A stretch of 64,000 nt of DNA from Gemmatimonadota bacterium. Lineage in GTDB: Bacteria; Gemmatimonadota; Gemmatimonadetes; Gemmatimonadales; Gemmatimonadaceae. This document shows, in pieces, positions 7,071 through 17,840 of this stretch (its first letter is position 1; each line of letters begins with the position of its first letter). The translations under genes and the position numbers were made by a program. Where the stretch lies: assembly GCA_020161135.1 (NCBI GenBank), contig JAIUOB010000001.1:930001-994000 (forward strand), given 5' to 3'. Below the pieces are notes generated by a model. The model was not told the origin of the DNA. It worked only from the letters and a program-made list of their open reading frames with translations, and searched no databases.

Positions 7071-8666
7071 ATGCGCGTGCTGCGGCGTTCCGCGCGGGCG
7101 CTGGCGACGCGCGCGCACTGGCGGCGTGGGCTGCTCGCGGCGGCCGCTCTCGCGGTGGCGGCTGGCGCGGGGTGCCGGGCCTCCACGGGCAGCAGGGCGT
7201 CGCGCGACGCCGCGGGCGCCGCCACGGTGCGCATGCTGCTCGTGAACGATGTGTACGTGACCGACACCCTGCGTGACGGCAGCGGCGGCCTGCCGCGGGT
7301 GGCGGCGCTGCGTGATTCGATCGAACGAGCCACGGGGAGCCGGGTGCTGTTCGTGCTGGCCGGCGATGTGCTGTCGCCGAGCGTGCTCGGGAAGTGGTTT
7401 GCGGGGGCGCAGATGGTGGACGGCTTCAACGCCGCGCGCCTCGACTACGCGACGCTGGGCAACCATGAGTTCGACCTGTCGCGCGCCGGACTGCGGGCCC
7501 GGCTGGGCGAGTCGCGCTTCCGGTGGCTCTCCGCGAACTGCGCCGACTCGAGTCGCGCGCCGTTTCCGGGCGTGCGCGGCTGGGACACGGTGCGCATCGA
7601 TGGGGTGAAGATCGGGGTCTTCGGCACGACCGTGGTGCGCGACTATCCGGCGTGGGTGCGCTGTCGCGATGCGGACACCGCCACGACGGCGCTGGTCGAC
7701 ACGCTGGTCGCCGAGCGCGCGGACCTGATCGTCGGGCTCACGCACCGCTGGATCTGGGACGATGTGCGCACGGTCGAGCAGGAGACGCGCGTCCCGGCCA
7801 TCCTCGGTGGCCACGAGCACGAGGGGCAGCGGGTGGAGCGCGATGGGCGCCTTGTGGTCAAGGCGGTGAGCAACAGTCGCACGGCGGTGCTGGTGACGTT
7901 CACGCGTGACGCGTCGCGCCGCAGCGGCTGGCGCGTGCACGACCAGGTGTTCCGCATCGGCCCCGGCATGCGTGAGGATGCAACGACGGCGGCGTCGGTG
8001 CGGCGATGGCGGGACACGCTCACCGCGCGCATCGGCCCCGACCGCGTGCTCGGCATCGCGCCCGAGCCGATCGACGCGGTCGACTCGATCTCGAAGCGCG
8101 AGAGCCGCTTCGGCAATCTCGTGACCGACGGCATGCGGCTGGGCACCAACGCCGACGTCGCGCTCATCAACGCCGGCGCGCTGCGCTTCGACGATGTGAT
8201 GGCGGCGGGGCCGATCACGCGGCACATGTTCGAGGGCGTGTTCCTCTTCGCCGACGAGACCCGCGCCGTGACGTTCCCGCTCACGGGCGCGCGCCTGCGT
8301 GAGGTGCTGGAGACCGGCGTGCGTCTTGGCGGGCTGGGGAGCGGTCCCTATCCGCAGGTGAGCGGCGTGCGTTTCACGATCGACGGCCGCCGGCCGAGCG
8401 GCTCGCGCATCGTGGGCGACGTGCGACGCGAGGATGGGCGGGTGATCGCGCCGACGGACACGTTGCGCGTGACCTTCGTGACGTATCCCGCATGCCGCAA
8501 TGGCGATGGCTATCGCATTCCCGAGGCGGCCGACGCGTGCCGCGCCGCGGAGGCCAATCCCAGCGCGGCGCCACGCACGGTGGATCTTGTCCTGCAGCAT
8601 CTCGAGCGGATGAATGGCCGGATCGTCGCGCCGCCGCTCGGACGCGTGACCCGCCTCGATCGCTGA
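7071..8666 (+). CDS. 5'-nucleotidase/metallophosphatase lipoprotein
   Basis: The product is 531 aa. An N-terminal signal ends with lipobox AGAGC (Cys about residue 35), so it is probably an outer- or inner-membrane lipoprotein. The calcineurin-like phosphoesterase domain has LLVNDVY (the usual NDxH is NDxY here), GDVLSP, GNHEFD and GGHEHE. The C-terminal nucleotidase domain (about 330-510) has SRFGNLVTDGMR, INAGALR and FPLTGARLREVLE. It should hydrolyse extracytoplasmic nucleotides or similar phosphoesters. ATG 7071, eight bases after ispH, gives a clean signal peptide; the frame runs further upstream inside ispH but that is not expected to be used. Confidence 0.88.
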   Translation: MRVLRRSARALATRAHWRRGLLAAAALAVAAGAGCRASTGSRASRDAAGAATVRMLLVNDVYVTDTLRDGSGGLPRVAALRDSIERATGSRVLFVLAGDVLSPSVLGKWFAGAQMVDGFNAARLDYATLGNHEFDLSRAGLRARLGESRFRWLSANCADSSRAPFPGVRGWDTVRIDGVKIGVFGTTVVRDYPAWVRCRDADTATTALVDTLVAERADLIVGLTHRWIWDDVRTVEQETRVPAILGGHEHEGQRVERDGRLVVKAVSNSRTAVLVTFTRDASRRSGWRVHDQVFRIGPGMREDATTAASVRRWRDTLTARIGPDRVLGIAPEPIDAVDSISKRESRFGNLVTDGMRLGTNADVALINAGALRFDDVMAAGPITRHMFEGVFLFADETRAVTFPLTGARLREVLETGVRLGGLGSGPYPQVSGVRFTIDGRRPSGSRIVGDVRREDGRVIAPTDTLRVTFVTYPACRNGDGYRIPEAADACRAAEANPSAAPRTVDLVLQHLERMNGRIVAPPLGRVTRLDR

Positions 8667-8695
8667 CCGCTTCCCGTCCACCCCGAGACCCCCAC

Positions 8696-9499
8696 ATGGC
8701 GCCGCTCCCTGAACCGCTCACGCCGCCCGGGGCGGACGCACTCGCACGACTTCGCCTCGACGGCCGGGTCGCCATCGTCACCGGCGCGACGCGCGGCATC
8801 GGTCTCGCGATCGCCACGACCTTTGCGCGAGCCGGGGCGCGTGTGCTGCTGTCGAGTCGCAAGGCCGAGCACGTCGACGCAGCCGTGGAGGCCTTGCGCG
8901 CGGAAGGGCACGCGGTGGCAGGCGCGCCGGCCCATGTCGGCAAGGCCGAGGACACCGCGCGCCTGGTCGACGAGGCGGTGAGTCACTTCGGTGGCGTCGA
9001 CATCGTCGTGAACAACGCCGCAACCAATCCCATCTACGGTCCGCTGCTCGACGCAACCGACGATGCGTTCGCGAAGATCATGGCCGTGAACCTGGCCGGG
9101 CCGCTCGCGCTCTGCCGGGCGGCGCACCCGCACATGGTGGCGCGCGGAGGCGGCGCGGTCGTCAACATCTCCAGCATCGGCGGTGTGTCGCCCGAGCCGG
9201 GGCTGGGACTCTACAGTGTGAGCAAGGCCGCACTGGTCTCGCTCACGAAGGTCATGGCGCAGGAGTGGGGTGAGGCCGGGATTCGCGCGAACGCCATCTG
9301 TCCGGGGCTCATCCGCACGCGCTTCTCGCAGGCGCTGTGGCAGGACGACTCCGTGAGTCGTGCGGTGCTGGCGCAGCAGCCCATTCGACGCATCGGCACA
9401 CCGGACGATATCGCGGGGCTTGCCCTGTTCCTCGCGTCCGATGCCGCGGCGTACTGCACGGGCGCCGTGTACATGGCTGACGGCGGCTATCTCTCATGA
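8696..9499 (+). CDS. Short-chain dehydrogenase/reductase
   Basis: The product is 267 aa, a classical SDR. It has the NAD(P)-binding TGATRGIG (29-36), NNAA, the catalytic Ser in ISSIGG and YSVSK for Tyr and Lys, then CPGLIRT. It oxidises or reduces a hydroxyl/keto group. It is the first of three coupled genes: its stop overlaps the acyl-CoA dehydrogenase start as ATGA. The context suggests a hydroxyacyl or 3-oxoacyl substrate in lipid or branched-acid breakdown. Confidence 0.92.
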   Translation: MAPLPEPLTPPGADALARLRLDGRVAIVTGATRGIGLAIATTFARAGARVLLSSRKAEHVDAAVEALRAEGHAVAGAPAHVGKAEDTARLVDEAVSHFGGVDIVVNNAATNPIYGPLLDATDDAFAKIMAVNLAGPLALCRAAHPHMVARGGGAVVNISSIGGVSPEPGLGLYSVSKAALVSLTKVMAQEWGEAGIRANAICPGLIRTRFSQALWQDDSVSRAVLAQQPIRRIGTPDDIAGLALFLASDAAAYCTGAVYMADGGYLS

Positions 9500-10710
9500 G
9501 TGGCGCGCGCGCGTGGACCGATGGCGAGGTGGAGGCGTTGCTGGCCGAGACGCGCCGCTTCGTGCGCGAGGAGGTCGTGCCACACGAGACCACGTTGCTG
9601 GCGGGCCCGTGGGCGGCGATCACGCCGACACTGGACGCGCTGCGGGCGCGGGCGCGCGTGCTGGGGCTCTGGGCGCCGTACCTGCCCGAGTCGCTCGGCG
9701 GACGCGGGCTGCCGCTGGTCGCCTGGGCACGCATGAGCGAGGCGCTCGGGTGGACGCCGTTCGGGCACTACGTGTGCAATGCGCAGGCGCCCGATGTGGG
9801 CAACATGGAGCTGCTGCTGCAGTTCGGCACGGACGCGCAGCGCGAGCGGTTCCTCTCGCCACTCACCACCGGGGCCGCCCGCAGTTGCTTCGCGATGACC
9901 GAGCCCGAGCACGCGGGGAGCAATCCGGTGTGGTTGTCGACGCGCGCGGTCCGCGAGGGCGACGCGTGGGTGCTCGACGGGCACAAGTGGTTCACGAGCA
10001 GCGCCGATGGTGCATCGCTCGCGGTCGTGATGGCGGTGACCGACCCGGACGCCGCCTCGCCGTACGCGCGCGCCAGCATGCTGCTGGTGCCGTTGCCGAC
10101 ACCGGGATTCTCGATCGTGCGCAACATCTCCGTCATGGGAGAAGCGGGCGGCGGGTGGGCGAGTCACGCGGAGGTGCGCCTCGAGGGAGTGCGTGTGCCG
10201 GCCGAGAACCTGCTGGGGCCGGCCGGGCGTGGCTTTGCGCTGGCGCAGGAGCGCCTCGGGCCGGGGCGCATCCATCACTGCATGCGCTGGATCGGCATCT
10301 GCGAACGGGCGTTCGACCTCATGTGTCGCCGCGCGGCCACGCGCGCGCTCGGCCCGGGTGAGACGCTCGCCGATCAGCAGCAGGTCCAGATGTGGATCGC
10401 CGATTCGCGCATCGCCATCCACGCGTCCCGCCTCATGGTGCTGGACGCGGCTCACACCATGGCGACGCGGGGGCAGGAGGCCGCGCGGGAGGCGATCGCG
10501 TACATCAAGGTGTTCGTGGCCAACACCGTGCAGCAGGTGCTCGATCGCGCCATCCAGGTGCATGGGGCATTGGGGATGACCGACGACACGCCGCTCGCGT
10601 GGTGGTATCGGCACGAACGGGCCGCGCGCATCTACGACGGTGCCGATGAGGTGCATCGCACGGTGATCGCGCGACGCGCGTTGCGCCCCTACCGCGACGG
10701 CACGTCGTGA
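9496..10710 (+). CDS. Acyl-CoA dehydrogenase (ACAD10/11-like context)
   Basis: The product is 404 aa with the normal acyl-CoA dehydrogenase layout: N-terminal helical domain, FAMTEPEHAGSN and GHKWFTSSADGA in the FAD-binding middle domain, and C-terminal QVHGALGMTDDTPLAWWYR. The start overlaps the SDR stop (ATGA) and its stop overlaps the next start (GTGA), so all three genes are translationally coupled. An acyl-CoA dehydrogenase next to an aminoglycoside-phosphotransferase-like kinase resembles mammalian ACAD10/11 and the bacterial LvaC-LvaA pair, which convert 4-hydroxyacyl-CoAs through a phosphorylated intermediate. That role here is inference. Confidence 0.93.
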   Translation: MSGARAWTDGEVEALLAETRRFVREEVVPHETTLLAGPWAAITPTLDALRARARVLGLWAPYLPESLGGRGLPLVAWARMSEALGWTPFGHYVCNAQAPDVGNMELLLQFGTDAQRERFLSPLTTGAARSCFAMTEPEHAGSNPVWLSTRAVREGDAWVLDGHKWFTSSADGASLAVVMAVTDPDAASPYARASMLLVPLPTPGFSIVRNISVMGEAGGGWASHAEVRLEGVRVPAENLLGPAGRGFALAQERLGPGRIHHCMRWIGICERAFDLMCRRAATRALGPGETLADQQQVQMWIADSRIAIHASRLMVLDAAHTMATRGQEAAREAIAYIKVFVANTVQQVLDRAIQVHGALGMTDDTPLAWWYRHERAARIYDGADEVHRTVIARRALRPYRDGTS

Positions 10711-11753
10711 GTGCTGACACGCTCGACGTCGAGGGGCTCCGCGCGTGGCTCACGCGAGCGGCGCCAGGGTGGGCGCTCCCGGAGGCGACGGTGTCCGTGC
10801 ACCGCTATCCGGCCGGCTTCTCGAACCTCACCTACCGTGTCAGCGTGTCGGACACGCATGGCACGCGCACATTGGTCCTGCGGCGCCCTCCGCCCGGCGT
10901 CGAGGTGGGCGTGGCGCATGACATGGCGCGCGAGTTCGCGATCCTGTCGGCGCTGCATCCGCTGGGTGTCGCGGTGCCCGAGCCCATCGCGTGCTGCACC
11001 GACCTCGCGGTGCTGGGTGTGCCCTTCTACGTCATGGCGCATGTCGATGGCGTGATCCTCCGCGGCACCATCCCCGGCGGCGACGAGGACCGCACACCGG
11101 CACGTCTCGCGGCGCTGTCGCAAACGTGCGTGGAGACGCTGGCCAGCATCCACGCCGTCCCCGTCGCGGGCACACCGCTCGCCGCGCTGGGCAAGGGCGA
11201 CGGCTACGTGCGGCGACAGGTGGCGGGGTGGACGCGACGTTGGGAGGCATCACGCACGCGCGACGTACCGACGCTCGACCGGACCGCCGCGTGGCTGGCG
11301 GCGCACGCGCCCGCGGATTCCGGGGTGACGCTGGTGCACAACGACTTCAAGCTCGACAACCTGGTGCTCGACCCATCGCTGTCGCACGTGCGTGCGGTGC
11401 TGGACTGGGAGATGGCGACCGTGGGCGACCCGCTGCTCGACCTGGGCACCACACTCGCCTACTGGGTGCAGGCCGACGATGCACCGGTCTTTCGCGCGTT
11501 GGGGTTGGGTGTGACCGCGCTGCCCGGGGCGTACACGCGAGACGCATTCGTGGCGGCGTACGAGGCGGCGCGTGGCGCCCGCGTGCCGCATCGTCGCTTC
11601 GTCGAGACCTTCGGCGTGTTCAAGGTGGCGGTCATTGCCCAGCAAATCGCGGCGCGCTTCGAGCGGGGGGTCGCGCAGGACGCGCGCTTCGCAGCGCTGC
11701 CCGCGGTGGTGGCAGCGCTGGGAGAGCGCGCGGCGGCGTTGATGGCATCGTAG
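10707..11753 (+). CDS. APH-family phosphotransferase (ACAD10/LvaA-like kinase)
   Basis: The product is 348 aa with a GTG start overlapping the previous stop. It has the aminoglycoside-phosphotransferase fold: LVLRRPPPGVEV (ATP-binding strand), the catalytic loop LVHNDFKLDNLVLD and the metal-binding VLDWEMATVGDPLLDLG. Members beside acyl-CoA dehydrogenases are thought to phosphorylate the 4-hydroxyl of hydroxyacyl-CoAs, not antibiotics, so antibiotic resistance is not the likely role. It ends the SDR-ACAD-kinase operon, facing fadA across a strong hairpin. Confidence 0.9.
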   Translation: MSADTLDVEGLRAWLTRAAPGWALPEATVSVHRYPAGFSNLTYRVSVSDTHGTRTLVLRRPPPGVEVGVAHDMAREFAILSALHPLGVAVPEPIACCTDLAVLGVPFYVMAHVDGVILRGTIPGGDEDRTPARLAALSQTCVETLASIHAVPVAGTPLAALGKGDGYVRRQVAGWTRRWEASRTRDVPTLDRTAAWLAAHAPADSGVTLVHNDFKLDNLVLDPSLSHVRAVLDWEMATVGDPLLDLGTTLAYWVQADDAPVFRALGLGVTALPGAYTRDAFVAAYEAARGARVPHRRFVETFGVFKVAVIAQQIAARFERGVAQDARFAALPAVVAALGERAAALMAS

Positions 11754-11810
11754 GGCATAGCAGACCACGGGAGCGGAACGACGGGAGCAAAACGGACGGG
11801 AGCCCACCAA

Positions 11811-11853
11811 CGAGACGACGGTGACGACGGAAGCCGTCGTCACCGTCGTCTCG
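11811..11853. terminator. 20-bp perfect hairpin between convergent operons
   Basis: Arms 11811-11830 and 11834-11853 pair perfectly over 20 bp around a three-base loop (AAG). The hairpin sits between the phosphotransferase stop and the fadA stop and can serve both strands, though neither side has a long T run. It is nested inside weaker outer arms: CCACGGGAGCGG at 11765-11776 pairs with CCGCTCCCGTGG at 11889-11900, and the right side has a tandem 14-bp repeat at 11875-11902. Confidence 0.75.
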
Positions 11854-11909
11854 CTCCTATCGCTCCCGCGCGTCCCGCTCCCGTGGTGCCGCTCCCGTGG
11901 TGCGCGGTC

Positions 11910-13076
<1,167 letters not shown>

Positions 13077-13108
13077 CGGTCGGTCTCCTGTACTCGCGTG
13101 TCGCGCGC

Positions 13109-15421
13109 TCAGTTGCGCAGCGGCTTGCCGGTCTTGAGGGTGTAGGCGATGCGCTCCTGCGTCTCCTTGGTGCCCAGGAGGCTGAGGAACTGCTCGCGCT
13201 CGAGGTCGAGGAGATCCTGCTCGGTGACGTCGCGCGGTGTGCCGTCGCCGCCGCACAGCACGTAGGCGATGGCGCGTCCGACGCGCACGTCGTGCGCACT
13301 GGCCTGGCCGGCCTCCCGGGCCGCCCACAGCGCGTACTCGAGGTTGGCTGTGCCTTCACGTCCGAGCGCGCGCACGGTGCGCTCGACCGGCGGCAGGTAG
13401 CCCGGCGCGAGGTCGAGCACGCGCTGCTTCGCGTCGGCCAGGTGATGATCGCGGTTCATGCTGATGCGGTCGCGATCGCGCAGGAAGCCCAGCGCGCGCG
13501 CTTCGTGCGCCGACGTGCTCGTCGCGGCGAGGGCGATGACCTTGAAGGCGCGCTTCACGGCCGCGAACAGGTCGATCTCCTCGTACTGCGAGAGTTCGGC
13601 GGTGTGGCGCATGAGCAGCTCCTTGGTGCCACCGCCGCCCGGCAGCAGTCCCACCCCCGCCTCGACGAGCCCCATGTACGTCTCGGCGTGCGCCTGCACG
13701 GCGTCGGCGTGCAGCGTGAACTCGGCGCCGCCGCCGAGTGTCATGCCGGCGGGCGCCACCACCACAGGGAAGGGCGCGCGACGGATCGACATCACCGAGT
13801 CCTGGAACGCCTTGCACGACACCTCGATGTCGTCCCACGCGCCGGCCGCGATCGCGAACGACACGAGCGACAGGTCGGCCCCGACGCTGAATGCGCGTGC
13901 GTCCTCGTTGCCGATCACCATGCCGTTGAAGCCGAGCGTCTCGACCTTGCGCAGCGCGCGTGCGAGGCCCTCCAGCACGCCCTGGCCGAGGCTGTTCATC
14001 TTCGAGCGGAACTCGAAACAGGCCACGCCATCACCCAGGTCGATGAGGCGCGAGAGGCCATTGTCGTCGAGCACGCGTCCGCTCGCGGCGAGTCCGGCGA
14101 GTGTGATGCGTCCCGGAATGCCGGGGATGGCTTCGTAGCTGCCGTCGAAGGTCAGGTACTCACCCTGGCGATAGAACGTACCCTGCGCCTTCTCCAGCAG
14201 CGCCGGGATCGGGAGCCCTTCGAGTCGGAACTGCTCGGCCAGCCAGTCGAGACCGAGCGCGTCCATCACCTGGAAGGGGCCCGCTTCCCACCCATAGCCC
14301 CACTCCATGGCGCGATCGATCGCGACGATGTCGTAGGCGAGCGACTCGGCCAGCGTGAGCGCGTAGTGCGCGCTGTCCACGAGGTGCGCGCGCAGGAAGG
14401 CGCCGTGTGGGCCGGTGAGTGCGCGCGCGGCCGGCAGGCGCTGCGCGATGGGCAAGCGCGACGCCTGCCCGATCTCGCCGCCCTCGAGACGCTGCTGCGG
14501 CACATAGTCGCCGCTCTTCCAGTCGAAGGTCTTCGTGCCCTCCTTCGTCTTCGTGAAGAAGCCGCCGCCGGTCTTGTCGCCGAGACGCCCCTTGCCCACG
14601 AGTTCGGTGAGCACCCAGTCGGGGAGCGTGAAGTCTTCGCCGGTCGCGCCGCCGAGTCCCTTGGTGACATGCGCGATGACGTCGAGCCCGGAGAGGTCGC
14701 CCGTGCGGAAGGTGGCACTGCGCGCGCGGCCGATGAGGGCGCCGGTGAGGCCGTCCACCTCATCGATGGTGAGGCCGTGTTGCATCATGCGCCGCATGGT
14801 GCCGACCATGCCGTACACGCCGAGACGGTTCGCGATGAACCCGGGCACGTCCTTCGCGATCACGATCCCCTTGCCCAGCGTGCGCTCGGCGAACTCACGC
14901 ATCGCCCCGATCACGGCGGGATCGGTCTCGGCCGTCGGGATGACCTCGAGGAGGTGCATGTACCGCGGCGGATTGAAGAAGTGCGTGCCCAGGAACCGGC
15001 GCCGGAACTTCTCGCCACGCCCGGCGAGCAGCACGCCCATCGGGATGCCCGAGGTGTTCGACGTGATGATCGCGGTGGGCTTCATGAGCGCCTCGAGCTT
15101 CGCAAACAACTGCTGCTTGGGCTCGGGCAGTTCGACGATGGCCTCGCAGATCCAGTCGCAGTCGGCGAGCCAGGCGAGGTGATCCTCGGTGTTGCCGGTC
15201 CGGATGCGGGCCGCGGCGCTGGCGTCCATGAACGCGGCCGGCTTGGCCTTGAGCGCCTTCTGCAGCCCGCCCTGCGCGGGGGCGCTGCGCTTGGGTGATG
15301 TCGGGTCGGCGTCGCCGGGGATGTCGAGGAGCACGACACGGCAGCCCGCCGACGCCGCCAGAGCGGCAATGCCGCTCCCCATGGCGCCGGCGCCCACCAC
15401 GCCGACAGTCGTCACGCGCAT
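13109..15421 (-). CDS. fadN: 3-hydroxyacyl-CoA dehydrogenase / enoyl-CoA hydratase fusion (FadN type)
   Basis: The product is 770 aa. The order is dehydrogenase first, then hydratase, as in Bacillus FadN and unlike FadB. The NAD-binding domain starts [12 protein letters not shown] (residues 6-17), followed by [25 protein letters not shown] and the C-terminal dehydrogenase domain with [10 protein letters not shown]. The crotonase domain lies at about 440-640 ([36 protein letters not shown]). It performs hydration and dehydrogenation of enoyl-CoA and feeds the adjacent thiolase. ATG 15421 gives the expected N-terminus; the frame runs 30 codons further. Confidence 0.93.
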   Translation of the reverse strand: MRVTTVGVVGAGAMGSGIAALAASAGCRVVLLDIPGDADPTSPKRSAPAQGGLQKALKAKPAAFMDASAAARIRTGNTEDHLAWLADCDWICEAIVELPEPKQQLFAKLEALMKPTAIITSNTSGIPMGVLLAGRGEKFRRRFLGTHFFNPPRYMHLLEVIPTAETDPAVIGAMREFAERTLGKGIVIAKDVPGFIANRLGVYGMVGTMRRMMQHGLTIDEVDGLTGALIGRARSATFRTGDLSGLDVIAHVTKGLGGATGEDFTLPDWVLTELVGKGRLGDKTGGGFFTKTKEGTKTFDWKSGDYVPQQRLEGGEIGQASRLPIAQRLPAARALTGPHGAFLRAHLVDSAHYALTLAESLAYDIVAIDRAMEWGYGWEAGPFQVMDALGLDWLAEQFRLEGLPIPALLEKAQGTFYRQGEYLTFDGSYEAIPGIPGRITLAGLAASGRVLDDNGLSRLIDLGDGVACFEFRSKMNSLGQGVLEGLARALRKVETLGFNGMVIGNEDARAFSVGADLSLVSFAIAAGAWDDIEVSCKAFQDSVMSIRRAPFPVVVAPAGMTLGGGAEFTLHADAVQAHAETYMGLVEAGVGLLPGGGGTKELLMRHTAELSQYEEIDLFAAVKRAFKVIALAATSTSAHEARALGFLRDRDRISMNRDHHLADAKQRVLDLAPGYLPPVERTVRALGREGTANLEYALWAAREAGQASAHDVRVGRAIAYVLCGGDGTPRDVTEQDLLDLEREQFLSLLGTKETQERIAYTLKTGKPLRN

Positions 15422-15535
15422 GCAACACTCTCCGTGAGGGATTCCAGCAATGTCCGGCCGCGCGCGGGGCGGCGGAAGGGGTTCTCGCAAAATATGCGAC
15501 GGTCGCGTCATGTTCGCGACCGTAACGCGCGCGGT

Positions 15536-16150
15536 CTAGCCCTGATGCGCGGGCGTGTGGCCCCGGACGCCCGCGAACAGGGCGCGAATGCGGGCGATGC
15601 CCGCCTCGGCATCGGCCTCGTGGGCCGTGGTGACCGGGCCGAGGCGCACGACCTTGCGCTCCCAGTCGAGTGCGACGCACACGATGGGGACGTTGGCCCC
15701 CTGCGCGACGTGCCAGAAGCCGCTGCGCCACTGCGTCACCTTGCGGCGCGTGCCCTCGGGGGCGAGCGCGAGCGCGAAGCGCGGGTGCTGTTTGAACGCC
15801 GCGACGGTGCGTTCGACGACATCCTGCTTGTTGTGCCGCACGACCGGGATCCCGCCATTGGCGCGCATGAACCATCCCAGCGGCGGCAGGAACAGGGTGT
15901 CCTTTCCCCACCAGTGGGCATCGAAGCCCAGCGCCCACTTGGCGCTCAGCCCGACGGGGAAGTCCCAGTTCGACGTGTGCGGCGCGACGATGACCACGAA
16001 CTTGGCGATGTCCGGGAACTGCCCCTCGAAGCGCCACCCCGCACGCCGCATGAGCCACGCGCCCACGGCGCGCAGCCAGGGGCGATGCGTTTGCGGCACC
16101 TGCGGCCCGAGACGCCAGTCGGGAGTGGGGAGCTCAGCCATGGCGTGCAT
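15536..16150 (-). CDS. 1-acyl-glycerol-3-phosphate acyltransferase family protein
   Basis: The product is 204 aa and PlsC-like. It has HTSNWDFP as the H(x4)D catalytic motif, GGIPVVRHNK, and APEGTRRK as the substrate-phosphate motif. It probably acylates a lysophospholipid or glycerolipid at the inner membrane. ATG 16150 and ATG 16141 (MAELPTPDW) are both possible starts; neither has a clear Shine-Dalgarno. The longest frame, from 16261, would overrun the terminator hairpin upstream and is unlikely. Confidence 0.85.
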   Translation of the reverse strand: MHAMAELPTPDWRLGPQVPQTHRPWLRAVGAWLMRRAGWRFEGQFPDIAKFVVIVAPHTSNWDFPVGLSAKWALGFDAHWWGKDTLFLPPLGWFMRANGGIPVVRHNKQDVVERTVAAFKQHPRFALALAPEGTRRKVTQWRSGFWHVAQGANVPIVCVALDWERKVVRLGPVTTAHEADAEAGIARIRALFAGVRGHTPAHQG

Positions 16151-16189
16151 TTGAGCCCGCGGAACCGGCGGTGGCAAGGGCCGATACGC

Positions 16190-16218
16190 CGAAGGGCACC
16201 GCGTCGCGGTGCCCTTCG
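16190..16218 (-). terminator. Hairpin downstream of the lipoprotein gene
   Basis: A 13-bp perfect stem (16190-16202 with 16206-16218) and a three-base loop lie 52 bp downstream of the lipoprotein stop on the minus strand, before the acyltransferase start. There is no T run, so it may act as a factor-assisted terminator or a 3'-end stabiliser. Confidence 0.6.
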
Positions 16219-16270
16219 GGTGCTCGGGAGTGTCAGCCGCGGCGTGGCCGTCGCGGCGCACCCAGGCAGG

Positions 16271-17176
16271 TCACGAGCAGCTCGGCCGCCCGCGCGGCAG
16301 CGCCACGGTGCAGTTCTTGGTCACGCCGTCGACCGTGAGGACGAGCTTCGCGGTCGCGCTGCCATCGTAGGTGAGCACCTCACGGCGCGTGCGCACCGTG
16401 GGCGTGGCGCCGGCGACGGTGGTGGTCACCGACATGCTGCGCACCACCGTGCCGGCCGTGGGATACGTCTGCGTGGTGCTCGACACGGGAATGACCAGCC
16501 CCGTGGTCGTGTCGCCCGCGACGCGCTGCGAGGTGAAGGCCTCGCCGTCACGGTTGGTGCCGGTGATCGACTCGGTGCCGCGCGTCCAGCCGTTCACCGT
16601 ACGCTGCGTGCTGCTCGGCGCGAGGCCCGTGACGGTGCGATCGCTGCTGTGATTCACCGTGGCAGTGACGCTGCCGTCGCGGCTGCGGGACGTCGTGCCG
16701 GTCACCGTGGTACGCGTGCGCACCGTGTTGGTGGTGAGCGTGTCGATGGCGGTCTGGGCCGCGCCGGTGAGCGAGGTGATCGTGTAGATGGTGCTGACCG
16801 CGAGCCCGTTGCGCGTCGCCGCGCAGGTCACGTTGCCGCCCGACACGGTGCAGGTGCTGTCGATGCGCACGCCGCCGAACGGTCCACCGTGCGGGCCGCG
16901 GCCCGGGCGACCAGCGAGGAAGTTGCCTTCGAGTCCGCCGCCCATGAGCCCACCGAGACCCGGGCCGCCGGGGCCTCCACGTCGCGGGCCACCCCACGGC
17001 ACACCGCCGCTGTCGGTGGCGAAGCTGGTGCTGGTGGCTTCCATGCCGGCGGGCGCACTGTTGAAGGCCGCGTCGGTCGCCAGGACGCGCGACGAGGCGG
17101 TGGGCTCGAGGCTGCAGGCGGCGGCGCCCGTGACGACGAGCAATGCCGTCCACGGACGGAGGGCGAAACGTGCCAT
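16271..17176 (-). CDS. Predicted lipoprotein, Thr/Ser/Gly-rich, unknown function
   Basis: The product is 301 aa. The signal peptide ends VTGAAAC, a lipobox with Cys at about residue 21. A Gly/Pro-rich linker (about 55-100, GGPRRGGPGGPG) leads to a long Thr/Ser/Val beta-rich region in which short patterns of the TVTGT/TVNG type recur, ending with a two-cysteine C-terminus (KNCTVALPRGRPSCS). This fits a surface-anchored beta-sheet protein. It lies downstream of the FecI-like sigma gene on the same strand with a 115-bp gap. I do not recognise a named family. Confidence 0.75.
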   Translation of the reverse strand: MARFALRPWTALLVVTGAAACSLEPTASSRVLATDAAFNSAPAGMEATSTSFATDSGGVPWGGPRRGGPGGPGLGGLMGGGLEGNFLAGRPGRGPHGGPFGGVRIDSTCTVSGGNVTCAATRNGLAVSTIYTITSLTGAAQTAIDTLTTNTVRTRTTVTGTTSRSRDGSVTATVNHSSDRTVTGLAPSSTQRTVNGWTRGTESITGTNRDGEAFTSQRVAGDTTTGLVIPVSSTTQTYPTAGTVVRSMSVTTTVAGATPTVRTRREVLTYDGSATAKLVLTVDGVTKNCTVALPRGRPSCS

Positions 17177-17291
17177 GGTGTGATCCGGTGTGGCCCTGTC
17201 GCGCGGCCGGCGTTCGACGGCGTCGGACAGAACGTGTGCACCCGCCGGAACACCGCACGGTCTCGCGCACCCTACGTCGCGCGTGGCCCGG

Positions 17292-17840
17292 TCACTCGTC
17301 GCGGCGGGCGAGAAACGGGGCGAGGCGCTCGCGCAGTTGTCGCAACGCGCGACTCATGTTGGCCTCCACGGCCTTCACCGTGACCCCGAGCTGCTCGGCG
17401 ATCTCACTGTAGCGCAGGTTGCGCTCGCGACTCATGAGAAACACCTCACGCGTACGCGGCGGCAGCGAGGCGATCGCGTCGCGAATGGCCGATTCCAGCT
17501 CGCCGGCGGACGCCTCGGCGTCGGCGTGCTCCGCGGGTTCGCTCAGCGCCTCGACATAGACCTGCGACTTCTTCTGCACCTGCAGGTGCCGCAGGTGATT
17601 GAGGGCGCGGTTGCGTGCCGCCTGCAACAGGTAGCCCGGCACGCTGCTGCCGTCGGGGAGCGTCTCCCGCCGCCGCCACAACTCGAGAAACACATCCTGC
17701 GCCAGCTCCTCGGCCACGCCGGGATCGTGCAGGATGCGGTTGGCCGCACGGACCACCGGTTCGTACCACTGCCGGAACAACGCCTCGTACGCGGCATGCT
17801 CGCCGCGGCGAAGGCGCTCCAGCAGGTCAGCGTCGGTCAC
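17292..17840 (-). CDS. FecI-like ECF sigma factor
   Basis: The product is 182 aa from a GTG start (VTDADLLERLRRGEH), typical for this class; the frame opens much further upstream but only antisense to fecR. Region 2 is at about 10-75 (AAYEALFRQWYEPVVRAANRIL, ELAQDVFLELW). Region 4 is at about 120-170 (LPPRTREVFLMSRERNLRYSEIAEQLGVTVKAVEANMSRAL), which is characteristic of FecI/Bacteroidetes-type ECF sigmas. It is divergent from the FecR gene instead of upstream of it, with the TonB receptor next, so the trans-envelope signalling set is split around a shared promoter region (17841-17958). Confidence 0.92.
   Translation of the reverse strand: MTDADLLERLRRGEHAAYEALFRQWYEPVVRAANRILHDPGVAEELAQDVFLELWRRRETLPDGSSVPGYLLQAARNRALNHLRHLQVQKKSQVYVEALSEPAEHADAEASAGELESAIRDAIASLPPRTREVFLMSRERNLRYSEIAEQLGVTVKAVEANMSRALRQLRERLAPFLARRDE

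Noticed and set aside
10707..11753. Aminoglycoside resistance kinase
   Set aside because: The operon context with SDR and acyl-CoA dehydrogenase, and the DWEMATVGDP motif, point to the ACAD10/LvaA-like subgroup.
13292..15298. 668-aa plus-strand open frame
   Set aside because: It is antisense to fadN; composition is Arg/Glu/His-rich low complexity with no domain, as expected for high-GC shadow frames.
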